13,334 bases of DNA from Clostridia bacterium (GTDB taxonomy: Bacteria; Bacillota_A; Clostridia; Oscillospirales; CAG-272): positions 1 through 13,334 of the forward strand of contig JAFXHW010000006.1 in NCBI GenBank assembly GCA_017533545.1, in the 5' to 3' direction. Positions 1 to 7,218 of this stretch are shown one piece after another. Position numbers and translations under genes: made by a program. The notes beneath the pieces are model-generated. The model saw nothing but the letters and a program-made list of their open reading frames with translations. It searched no databases and was not told the DNA's origin. The number at the start of each line of letters is the position of its first letter. Positions within the stretch are counted from its first letter, which is position 1.

Positions 1-47
1 GATACAAGCTGTTTTCAACTGATGAAGCTGTTGAGTTTAAAAAGTAA
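1..47 (+). CDS. 3' end of an unidentified upstream gene (partial)
   Basis: The last 14 codons of an open frame that enters from the left edge are visible, reading YKLFSTDEAVEFKK and then TAA at 45-47. The next gene begins 23 bases later on the same strand behind a good ribosome binding site, so this is probably the preceding gene of the same operon. The fragment is too short to identify. By analogy with pspA/ydj-type operons it could be a PspA or SPFH-domain gene, but nothing in these residues tests that. Confidence 0.5.
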   Translation, partial: YKLFSTDEAVEFKK

Positions 48-70
48 TATATAAAAAGGAGTGAGCGAGT

Positions 71-1156
71 TTGTCAACTCTGCTGGAATATAAATGCCCA
101 TGCTGCGGCGGTGAGATAACCTTCGACAGCGATCTGCAGAAAATGAAGTGCCCATATTGCGACACTGAATTTGAAATGGAAGCTCTCGCCTCTTATGATA
201 ATGTGTTAAAAGAAGCCATTGACGATGATATGCAATGGGAGATGGACACAAGCAATCGCTTTGACGAGGGGGAGAATGAGAATTTTCGGGTATACAGTTG
301 CCGGTCGTGTGGCGGCGAAATAGTTGCGGATGTGAACACTGCCGCCTCCCGATGCCCTTATTGCGACAATCCGATCATTATGACAGGACAGCTTTCGGGA
401 GCACTGAAGCCCGACTACGTTATTCCGTTCAAGCAGGATAAAAAGGCCGCAATCGAAGCGCTGAAAAAGCATTACGGAAATAAGCGTTTTTTGCCTCAGG
501 CGTTTAAAGATCAGAATCATATCGAAGAAGTAAAGGGAATTTATGTCCCGTTTTGGCTTTTTGATACCGATGCCGAGGCGCAGATTCGGTATAAGGCATC
601 GAAAACACGTTTTTGGAGCGACAGCAGATATAATTATACCGAAACATCATTTTATTCTGTTGTTCGAGGCGGTAAAGTCGGTTTTGAAAACGTTCCCGTT
701 GACGGTTCGTCGAAAATCGACGATGCGCTGATGGAATCGCTCGAGCCCTATCGCTTTTCGGATGCTCTTGATTTCCAAAGCGCATATTTATCGGGATATC
801 TTGCCGATAAATATGATGTCGATTCCGAAAAGAGCATTGAGAGGGCAAACGAGCGAATCAAAAAGAGCACCGAGGAGACGTTCGCGTCAAGTGTTGTCGG
901 ATATGACACGGTAATTGCCGAAAACACTGCTCTGCAGTTGAAAAACGGTCATGCAAAATATGCCCTTTATCCGGTGTGGATTTTAAATACAACATGGAAC
1001 GGTGAAAAATACACCTTTGCAATGAACGGTCAAACCGGAAAATTTGCAGGTGATCTCCCGGTCGATAAAGCCGCTGCGAGACGTTTTCAGCTTGCTCTGA
1101 CGGGAATAATAACCGCCGCCTGCTTTGCGGTATCATGGATAATGTGGCTTTTATAA
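71..1156 (+). CDS. membrane-anchored double zinc-ribbon protein (TFIIB-type zinc ribbon family, YdjG-like)
   Basis: This 361-aa protein starts at TTG; AAAGGAG lies about 8 bases upstream and no better ATG is available. Two zinc ribbons are visible near the N-terminus: C9/C12 with C27/C30 (CPCCGGE...CPYCD), and C77/C80 with C95/C98 (CRSCGGE...CPYCD). The middle of the protein (about 105-330) is a mixed region without cysteines. It includes the segment KGIYVPFWLFD typical of this family. The last ~23 residues are a hydrophobic helix, so the protein is probably tail-anchored with its ribbons in the cytoplasm. The family is common in Firmicutes and is often annotated TFIIB-type zinc ribbon-containing protein. 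The B. subtilis relative YdjG sits beside PspA and a TPM-domain protein, matching the next gene here. A scaffold or envelope-stress role is inferred. DNA binding is unlikely given the membrane anchor. Confidence 0.8.
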   Translation: MSTLLEYKCPCCGGEITFDSDLQKMKCPYCDTEFEMEALASYDNVLKEAIDDDMQWEMDTSNRFDEGENENFRVYSCRSCGGEIVADVNTAASRCPYCDNPIIMTGQLSGALKPDYVIPFKQDKKAAIEALKKHYGNKRFLPQAFKDQNHIEEVKGIYVPFWLFDTDAEAQIRYKASKTRFWSDSRYNYTETSFYSVVRGGKVGFENVPVDGSSKIDDALMESLEPYRFSDALDFQSAYLSGYLADKYDVDSEKSIERANERIKKSTEETFASSVVGYDTVIAENTALQLKNGHAKYALYPVWILNTTWNGEKYTFAMNGQTGKFAGDLPVDKAAARRFQLALTGIITAACFAVSWIMWLL

Positions 1157-1170
1157 AGGAGGCGGATGTA

Positions 1171-1962
1171 ATGAAAAGAGTATTAATTGCTGTTTTTTGC
1201 GTTGTCATTTTTCTTTCTCTATCTGTTACCTCTTTTGCATCCGGCACAAGCCCTCGCCTTATCGACGATGCCGATATTTTAAGTATGTCCGAGGAGAATT
1301 ATCTTCTTGCCTATTTAAACGAGTTAAGAAATGTGCATGGCGTTGACGTCGTTGTATATACCGTCGATTCAATCGGGTATTCTTCTGCGTCCGACTATGC
1401 TGAAGAGTTGTTTGAGTACCACGGCTACGGCATTGGCGTCGACAGAAGCTGCATAATGCTGTTTTTGAGCATGGAGGAACGTGATTGGCATATTTTAACG
1501 GCGGGCTACGGTATCACCGCTGTCACAGAAGTCGGATTTGATTATATATCCGAGCTGATTGTGCCCTATCTTTCGGACGATGACTACTTCAATGGAATCA
1601 GCGCTTTTGTCGATTGCTGTGATAACTTTATCAAGCGGGCAAAAGCAGGAGATCCCTTCGATGAGGATGATCTTCCCAAAGAGCCCTTTCCATTTGGTCA
1701 AAATCTTATCATTTGTCTGATAATCGGTGCTGTGGCTGCCTGGATCTATGTATCAAAGCAGAAAGCCAAGCTCAAAACGGTGAGACATAAGGCGAATGCA
1801 AAAGACTACACAAAGGAAGGAAGCTTTGATGTTAATCTTTCCAAAGACTTCTTCCTTTACAGAACGGTGAACCGAAGCGCAAGATCGGATAGCTCGGGGT
1901 CATCGTCTACTCATAAAACAAGCAGGGGAACGACCGTTGGAGGCCGCAGCGGCAAATTCTGA
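1171..1962 (+). CDS. TPM-domain protein, secreted/membrane-anchored (YdjH-like)
   Basis: This is a 263-aa protein. I chose the ATG at 1171 because AAAGGAGG lies just upstream and the protein then opens with a clean signal peptide (KR, hydrophobic core, SFAS near residues 21-24). An in-frame ATG at 1135 would overlap the preceding gene and bury the signal. Residues about 27-160 match a TPM (TLP18.3/Psb32/MOLO-1) domain: LIDDADILS at the start, a central HGVDVVVYTVDS strand, and DRSCIMLFLSMEERDW followed by TAGYG. A transmembrane helix lies at about 177-195. It is followed by a basic segment and a Ser/Gly-rich tail ending GGRSGKF, a usual ending in this family. Related domains have been linked to phosphatase activity and photosystem repair in plants; the bacterial role is unclear. 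It likely partners with the zinc-ribbon protein upstream, 14 bases away. Confidence 0.8.
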   Translation: MKRVLIAVFCVVIFLSLSVTSFASGTSPRLIDDADILSMSEENYLLAYLNELRNVHGVDVVVYTVDSIGYSSASDYAEELFEYHGYGIGVDRSCIMLFLSMEERDWHILTAGYGITAVTEVGFDYISELIVPYLSDDDYFNGISAFVDCCDNFIKRAKAGDPFDEDDLPKEPFPFGQNLIICLIIGAVAAWIYVSKQKAKLKTVRHKANAKDYTKEGSFDVNLSKDFFLYRTVNRSARSDSSGSSSTHKTSRGTTVGGRSGKF

Positions 1963-1996
1963 TATTTTTGCCTTGATGAAAGGAAAAACAACCGTT

Positions 1997-4900
1997 ATGA
2001 ATTATCAATTAAAAAAACTGTTAAGCCTGGTGCTCTGCGCATTACTCATGATTGCCCCGATGCAAAATGCCCTAAATGCCGAGCATTTGCATCTTGATAT
2101 CGATCGTGACAAAGCAGAACAGGTCAAAGAAAATGAAAATATCGACCTTTTAGCGGTGCTTGAGGATATTCTCACGGCAGTGCTTACAGCCACCGCGACT
2201 CCCGTTTATGCCGATTATGAAGACGGAGTTGAGTGCGAGTACTGCGGCGGATATCGCTATGATGACTGGAAATGCGACAATGGCGATCACTGCGGTGAGG
2301 GAGCCGAAGGCAGCTGCTACGAGGAGCATCACTGCGGATATTGCGGCGCGTGTGACGACGATCACGAGATGTGCGATGACTGCGGCAACTGTCTTGAAGA
2401 CTGCTGCGAGTGCGACGAAAAATGTCGCGGATGTTATTCGACAAGCGGCGATGTCTGCGATGTATGCGGCGAAAAATGCACGGAGTGTGTCGATTTTATC
2501 TGCGACGACTGCGGCATTTGTGCTGAGTGCGCGGGTAACGAGCTGTACTGCTCCGACTGTATGCTGTGTATAGGCTGTGCAGACTGGATATGCTACTGCG
2601 GCGAGGGCTGCTCAAATTGTACCACAGGATGCGAGCAATGCAATGAAAAGTGCATGGTTTGTGCGGAAGATGAGCTTTGCTCCGATTGCGGAACCTGCTT
2701 TGACTGTCTCGGCGGCGAGGGAAACTATTGCTCTGAATGCTTGCTGTGTAAATTCTGTACGGATTACATATGTGAATGCGGCAGGGGATGCACCGAATGC
2801 GTGCTTATCTGTGAATCGTGCAGTGAAAAATGTGAAATGTGCGCAGACGGTGGCATTTGCCAGGACTGCGGAGTCTGCTTTGACTGCGTGGGCGGTGATG
2901 GAAACTACTGTGCTAACTGCGACCTTTGTAAATTCTGCGTAGATCAGGTCTGTGTAGGATGCGGTGAAGGCTGTACGGAGTGTGCCATTGTATGCTCCGA
3001 GTGCGGTGCGCTGTGCGAAAACTGCGCTGATGATCAGCTTTGCGGCGACTGTGAAGTGTGCTTCGAATGCCGAGGCGGCGAAGGAAACTATTGTGCCGAG
3101 TGCGGCTTATGCAAAATGTGCGTGGAATACGTCTGTGCCTGCGGCAACGGATGCTCAGAATGTTCATATATATGTACTGAATGCGGTGAAAAATGCACTG
3201 CCTGCGCAGAGGATGCGATCTGTATAGAGTGTGGAACCTGCTTTGACTGCGTTGGCGGCGAGGGTAATTATTGTTCCGATTGCGGATACTGCAAAAACTG
3301 TGTTGAGCAAATCTGCTACTGCGGCAATGGATGCTCGGAATGCTCGATTATCTGTGTTGCTTGCGGCGAAAAATGCGAAAATTGTGCCGACGACGAACTT
3401 TGCGGCGAGTGCGAACGCTGTTTTGACTGTGCCGGCGGTGATTTTTGTGCCGAATGCGGCGAATGCGGTGAATGCGTTGAGGTGTTGTGTGCCTGCGGCA
3501 ACGGATGTAATCAATGCGCCGAGGTAATATGCGAGGAGTGCGGGGAAAAGTGCTCCAACTGTGCACCCGACGAATTGTGTGTAGAATGTGGCACGTGCCG
3601 TGACTGTGTCGGCGGCGAAGACGATTTCTGCTCCAACTGCAGTGTTTGCAAGTTCTGTGTAGATTATATCTGCGTGGGGTGCAGTGATGGCTGTTCCTAC
3701 TGTGCAGAAATCTGCCCGGAATGCGGCGAAAAGTGTTCAAACTGTGCATCCGATGAGCTTTGCGTCGATTGCGGTATCTGCCGCGACTGCGCGGGCGGCG
3801 AGGGACACTTCTGCGACAACTGTCAGCTTTGTAAAAACTGCACCGAAATGGTATGCTACTGCGGAATGGGATGCTCCTCTTGCTCTGTTGTTTGTTCCGA
3901 ATGCGGCGAGCACTGTGACCAGTGTTCGGAGGGGGAGATATGCGTTGACTGCGGCATTTGCATGAGCTGTATGGGAGAAAGCAACTTCTGTGCACAGTGT
4001 TCGCTCTGTAACTCCTGCGCCGAGATGGTTTGCTCATGCGGCGAGGGATGTACAAACTGTGCGGACGTATGTATGGAATGCGGCGAGAAGTGCTCCAACT
4101 GTGCGGATGAGTTCTGCTCCGATTGCGGACTTTGCCGCGATTGCTCCGATGCAGATGGATTCTGCTCGGGATGTGGAGTTTGCGGAAACTGTGCCATTGC
4201 CTGCGTGTGCGGCGAGGGATGTGAAAACTGCGCCGATATGTGTCCCGATTGCGGCGAAAAGTGCAGCTCGTGTACCGACGAATTCTGCACCGACTGCGGA
4301 CTTTGCCGCGAATGCGCCGGTGAGGATACATGGTGCGAGGATTGCCAGAAATGCGTAAGCTGTGCCGATATCTGCTCCGACTGCGGACTTATTTGCTACG
4401 ATTGTGCCGAATATTGGTGCGAGGATTGCCAGAGATGCGGCGATTGCTCGAATGAATATTGTCCCGACTGCGGCAAGTGTATAGATTGTGCCGATGAGAT
4501 GTGCGATGACTGCCATTATTGCTCCGATTGCATTGACAATCTCTGCTCTGATTGCGGTGAGCTGTGCGCAGACTGCGCTGCGGTATGTGCCGAATGCGGC
4601 AAATGCGAAAACTGCGCCGATAGCTGCTCCGACTGTGATATGTGCGAGGATTGCTGTGCCGAGCTGTCGCTCGATTACGGATGCGACCACGGAGTTTGCA
4701 TTGAAAGTAACGAATGGAAGAGCCACTACTGCACCGAGGGCAATCATTGCATCACCGATGAGCTTGAATTTGATTACGACGAGAATGAGCACTGGAGAGT
4801 GTGCAGCGAAGGATGCTCAGTAAGGATCGATGCCGATGTCCATATCTTCGGATCGGGTGTTGTCGTAAAAGAGGCGACCGACGGCGAAGAAGGAATTATC

Positions 4901-5827
4901 AGCAAGGAATGTCTTGATTGCGGCTATGAAAAAGAGGAAGCAATTCCCAGTCTCAGCGGCGGACATAAGCATGAATATACCGACACCGTTGTAAATCCCG
5001 ACTGTCTTGCTGCCGGATATACAATTCACAGCTGTTCGTGCGGTCATAGCTGGACCGATTCCGAAAAGGCCGCTTTGGGTCATGATTTTGTATACAGCGG
5101 CGACGCAGACGGACATTACAAAGAGTGCTCGAGATGCCACGAAACAAAAGATCAGTCCTCTCACAAAATGGGCGAATGGAAGACTGTTATAAAAGCAGGA
5201 TATACCTTTGAGGGCGAAAAGCAGAGAGAATGCAAGATATGCGGATATGTGCTCAAAGAGAGTATCCCCATGCTGACAAAGCCTGAGGATAAGTTTGTAA
5301 TTACCATTCCCGAGGATGTGTCGAAGCTGCCCACTCGTCCCGTTATAATCCCCGATACCGGTGATACTCCCGATACCGGGGACACTCCCGCTACACCGTC
5401 GGACGGTAAAGATACACCGGTGAAGGAAATGCTTTCTTCGGGCAAAGACAATAAGGTTCCCGAGCTTCCCACTCTTTCGCCAAAAGAAGACGGAAATATC
5501 TTTGAGGGTTGGGTAGACAAAGCAACGGGTGAAACGGTAAAACGAGGCGATAAGCTTACCGGAAATGTCGAGCTTGTGCCTGTATGGAAGGATTGCGGCG
5601 ATGGCAATCATACAGATGCCGATTCAGATAATAAGTGCGATGATTGCGGATACATTACGGTAAAGGATACCACCAATGTTGCCGATGATAGTGAAACCGA
5701 TGACGGCGATAATACGTCAGATGTGTCGAAGCTGGCGCCTTACCTGATCGGATCGTCGGGTGCTGTTGTCATTGGCTGCCTGATCGCGATTATTGCGGTT
5801 TTGACGAAAAAGAAAAAAGAAGATTAA
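1997..5827 (+). CDS. giant cysteine-repeat surface protein with C-terminal membrane anchor
   Basis: The protein is 1276 aa with roughly 235 cysteines by hand count (about 18%). I chose the ATG at 1997 because an AAAGGA lies about 12 bases upstream and the signal peptide (residues 1-28, ending NALNA) then begins directly. The frame also has TTG 1937 and ATG 1976, which lack good ribosome sites. Residues 49-72 form a second hydrophobic stretch ending PVYA. From residue 80 the chain is cysteine-rich. Residues 137-789 hold 11 super-repeats of about 60 aa, each with four 4-Cys knuckles: CxCGxGCxxC, CxxCGEKCxxC, CxxCGxCxDC and, after GGEGNY, CxxCxLCKxC. Residues 790-887 hold seven more degenerate knuckles. 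Residues 990-1092 contain Cys/His-rich modules (e.g. HKHEY, ALGHDF, CSCGHSW) frequent in clostridial surface proteins. A Pro/Thr/Asp stalk (about 1119-1135), an InlB-B-like module (about 1157-1199), a DADSDNKCDDCG motif, a membrane helix (1249-1269) and KKKKED follow. No LPXTG is present. Function is unknown; metal binding or disulfide stacking are inferences. Confidence 0.9.
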   Translation: MNYQLKKLLSLVLCALLMIAPMQNALNAEHLHLDIDRDKAEQVKENENIDLLAVLEDILTAVLTATATPVYADYEDGVECEYCGGYRYDDWKCDNGDHCGEGAEGSCYEEHHCGYCGACDDDHEMCDDCGNCLEDCCECDEKCRGCYSTSGDVCDVCGEKCTECVDFICDDCGICAECAGNELYCSDCMLCIGCADWICYCGEGCSNCTTGCEQCNEKCMVCAEDELCSDCGTCFDCLGGEGNYCSECLLCKFCTDYICECGRGCTECVLICESCSEKCEMCADGGICQDCGVCFDCVGGDGNYCANCDLCKFCVDQVCVGCGEGCTECAIVCSECGALCENCADDQLCGDCEVCFECRGGEGNYCAECGLCKMCVEYVCACGNGCSECSYICTECGEKCTACAEDAICIECGTCFDCVGGEGNYCSDCGYCKNCVEQICYCGNGCSECSIICVACGEKCENCADDELCGECERCFDCAGGDFCAECGECGECVEVLCACGNGCNQCAEVICEECGEKCSNCAPDELCVECGTCRDCVGGEDDFCSNCSVCKFCVDYICVGCSDGCSYCAEICPECGEKCSNCASDELCVDCGICRDCAGGEGHFCDNCQLCKNCTEMVCYCGMGCSSCSVVCSECGEHCDQCSEGEICVDCGICMSCMGESNFCAQCSLCNSCAEMVCSCGEGCTNCADVCMECGEKCSNCADEFCSDCGLCRDCSDADGFCSGCGVCGNCAIACVCGEGCENCADMCPDCGEKCSSCTDEFCTDCGLCRECAGEDTWCEDCQKCVSCADICSDCGLICYDCAEYWCEDCQRCGDCSNEYCPDCGKCIDCADEMCDDCHYCSDCIDNLCSDCGELCADCAAVCAECGKCENCADSCSDCDMCEDCCAELSLDYGCDHGVCIESNEWKSHYCTEGNHCITDELEFDYDENEHWRVCSEGCSVRIDADVHIFGSGVVVKEATDGEEGIISKECLDCGYEKEEAIPSLSGGHKHEYTDTVVNPDCLAAGYTIHSCSCGHSWTDSEKAALGHDFVYSGDADGHYKECSRCHETKDQSSHKMGEWKTVIKAGYTFEGEKQRECKICGYVLKESIPMLTKPEDKFVITIPEDVSKLPTRPVIIPDTGDTPDTGDTPATPSDGKDTPVKEMLSSGKDNKVPELPTLSPKEDGNIFEGWVDKATGETVKRGDKLTGNVELVPVWKDCGDGNHTDADSDNKCDDCGYITVKDTTNVADDSETDDGDNTSDVSKLAPYLIGSSGAVVIGCLIAIIAVLTKKKKED
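2405..4657 (+). repeat. coding tandem array: 11 super-repeats of ~180 bp plus 7 degenerate 4-Cys knuckle units
   Basis: The first knuckle of each super-repeat begins at 2405, 2591, 2771, 2951, 3134, 3314, 3488, 3671, 3854, 4031 and 4202, so the period is 171-186 bases and always a multiple of three. The eleventh ends at 4363. From about 4373 to 4657 the four-part grammar breaks down and only simple CxxCxxCxxC-like units continue. Copies differ widely at synonymous and non-cysteine positions, while cysteine positions are almost all kept. This indicates selection on the protein rather than recent DNA duplication. Confidence 0.9.
5351..5398 (+). repeat. 18-bp tandem repeat in the stalk-coding segment
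   Basis: CCCGATACCGGTGATACT at 5351-5368 is followed by a near-identical copy at 5369-5386 (two base differences) and a degraded partial copy to 5398. It encodes the PDTGDT repeat of the Pro/Thr/Asp linker near the membrane anchor of the cysteine-repeat protein. Such low-divergence short repeats in a stalk are likely to vary in copy number between strains (inference). Confidence 0.75.
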
Positions 5828-5866
5828 GTAAATAATTAATATCAAAACAGCATAAGGAGAGCTAAT

Positions 5867-6301
5867 ATGAAATACGTTGGAATTTGGAATTTTGATTCGA
5901 TCAGAACAATGAACGCATCTGACGAGTTTGTATATCTCAATGCAGAGGAGTATCTCAAATCTCCAATGCCCTACATCGACGAATCGGATGAAGAGGCAGT
6001 GGCCGATGAAATCAAGGAAAGAAAGCAGATAATCGGCTCGAAAATAGAAATTTGCGAAGACGGAAGTCTTTACATGCTCATTCCGTTACCGGAGGGGGTA
6101 ACTAAAGAAGAAGTAGACGAAGCGGTCAGCTCGGGCGGAATCGTTTTGCGCCGAGGCATGATAAGCGGCGGACAGATGGGCTGGGAAGAACGCGACGGCG
6201 AATTCTGGTATAGCACGGGCATGGGCGAAGACGATTGGACAAAAGGAAGCGAGGATGGATATCTTAACGTTATGCTGTCACGCTATACCAAAGCCGAGTG
6301 A
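5867..6301 (+). CDS. conserved hypothetical protein, 144 aa
   Basis: The start is supported by AAGGAG about 7 bases before the ATG. The gene begins 39 bases after the cysteine-repeat gene on the same strand. The protein is acidic, has a single cysteine, and shows no signal peptide or membrane helix, so it is probably cytoplasmic. It opens MKYVGIWNFDSI and later contains EDGSLYMLIPLPEGV, a GGQMGWEERDGEFWY stretch and a C-terminal LSRYTKAE. The alternating strand-like pattern with a GxW near the N-terminus recalls small lipocalin-type beta barrels, but this is only a shape resemblance. I know similar uncharacterised clostridial proteins but no function. Co-transcription with its neighbours is likely. 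Confidence 0.8.
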   Translation: MKYVGIWNFDSIRTMNASDEFVYLNAEEYLKSPMPYIDESDEEAVADEIKERKQIIGSKIEICEDGSLYMLIPLPEGVTKEEVDEAVSSGGIVLRRGMISGGQMGWEERDGEFWYSTGMGEDDWTKGSEDGYLNVMLSRYTKAE

Positions 6302-6358
6302 CCGATAGAACATCATTATAGTCAACCCAATTTTAATATAAATACAGGAGGAAAAACT

Positions 6359-7120
6359 ATGGCAAAGCATACTTGTGCAATCTGCGGAGCAGAACTCAAT
6401 CTTCTCACCGAACAGAAATTAGCTGACGGCAATTATATATGCCGCAAGGTTTGTTCAAAAAGGTGTCTGAAGTATTTTGACAAGGTTTCGGCAACACTCG
6501 ATTCGGTAAAATCCCATATCGAGCAGGTTGAATACGGAACCAAGGTGTTCAATCAGATTTTCTTGCCCCTTCAGAAGACCAAGAATAAGGAAGAAAAGCT
6601 GAAGAGAATCGGAACCACTCCCGAAATTGTCGTTTCGGAATCAACCGGACTTATAGCACTCGTTGAAAACCGTTATAAGATCTTCATATTCGGCAAAACA
6701 CAGCATGCTTGCGTTTATCGTATTGCCGACCTGTATGGATATGACTACGAATATGAAACGGTTAAGAATTCCGATGGTAAAGAGGAAACGAAGCACTATT
6801 GCCGCTTGCTCTTCCACAACGTTGCCGGACTTTATGAATTCCGTATAGGCGTTGCCGGTGAAAAAGCATACAATTCGGTTGCAAAATATTTTGATACACT
6901 CTTTGGAATCCAAAAGACTCTTGGCAATATAGGCAACACATTCAAAAAACAGATGAATGCCATAAAGGCGGTTGCCGGCGCAATTAATGCCGTTAAAGAG
7001 GGCAATGTTGACGAGACCGTCGCCGAGGAAACCGTTGAGGCACTGGATGTTATGCAGTACGGCGACAGAACACGCTGGATAGAAAAGGCCGACGCCGCTT
7101 TGGCGAGTGTTCAGAAGTAA
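6359..7120 (+). CDS. DUF4428-like zinc-ribbon protein, 253 aa
   Basis: An exact AGGAGG sits 7 bases before the ATG. The N-terminus carries a small zinc ribbon with C6, C9, C28, C32 and C36; the pattern CxxCG, then KLADGNYIC, matches the DUF4428 family, which often precedes other domains in Firmicute proteins. The extra C36 means five candidate ligands instead of four. Residues about 85-185 form a predicted beta-rich domain (PEIVVSESTGLIALVENR, YKIFIFGK, YCRLLFHNV, LYEFRIGV), possibly PH-like; this is a guess from the strand pattern. The C-terminal ~60 residues look helical and end in an acidic segment. There is no signal peptide or membrane helix. It is the second cytoplasmic zinc-ribbon protein in this operon. 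Function is unknown. Confidence 0.8.
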   Translation: MAKHTCAICGAELNLLTEQKLADGNYICRKVCSKRCLKYFDKVSATLDSVKSHIEQVEYGTKVFNQIFLPLQKTKNKEEKLKRIGTTPEIVVSESTGLIALVENRYKIFIFGKTQHACVYRIADLYGYDYEYETVKNSDGKEETKHYCRLLFHNVAGLYEFRIGVAGEKAYNSVAKYFDTLFGIQKTLGNIGNTFKKQMNAIKAVAGAINAVKEGNVDETVAEETVEALDVMQYGDRTRWIEKADAALASVQK

Positions 7121-7197
7121 GAAACGATATTTTGTGACGTTTCTCATCGAATCGGCGGCTTTACTTCGAAAAACGGTCCAAATTCCGCGAGAAAGGA

Positions 7198-7218
7198 AGC
7201 TTTCGAGAGGCGAAAGCT
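7198..7218 (+). promoter_or_regulatory. perfect hairpin with ribosome binding site in its loop
   Basis: AGCTTTCG (7198-7205), AGAGG (7206-7210) and CGAAAGCT (7211-7218) form an 8-bp perfect stem whose five-base loop is the ribosome binding site of the following gene. The ATG starts on the next base. The structure could present or modulate the ribosome site; no regulator is identified. Confidence 0.55.

Noticed and set aside
1937..1996. Earlier starts for the Cys-repeat protein (TTG 1937, ATG 1976)
   Set aside because: Neither has a ribosome site, TTG 1937 overlaps the TPM gene, and both would put extra residues before a normal signal peptide.
2405..4363. CRISPR-like array, because of regular ~180-bp periodicity
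   Set aside because: The period is coding (all multiples of three), the units are diverged at the DNA level, and there is no short constant repeat with unique spacers.
3348..4792. Long open frames on the minus strand through the cysteine array (up to 327 aa)
   Set aside because: They are a by-product of the biased TGC/TGT-rich, stop-poor repeat. The translations are low-complexity Arg/Ser/His or Ala/Ile-rich with no ribosome sites, and the + frame has a coherent signal peptide, repeat grammar and anchor.
5700..5827. LPXTG-type sortase anchor at the C-terminus of the Cys-repeat protein
   Set aside because: The hydrophobic helix and KKKKED tail are present, but no LPXTG or close variant precedes them, so a plain membrane anchor is the safer call.
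7121..7143. GAAACG/CGTTTC hairpin after the DUF4428-like gene as a terminator
   Set aside because: The stem is only six base pairs with an 11-base loop and has no T-tract, so it does not support an operon break.
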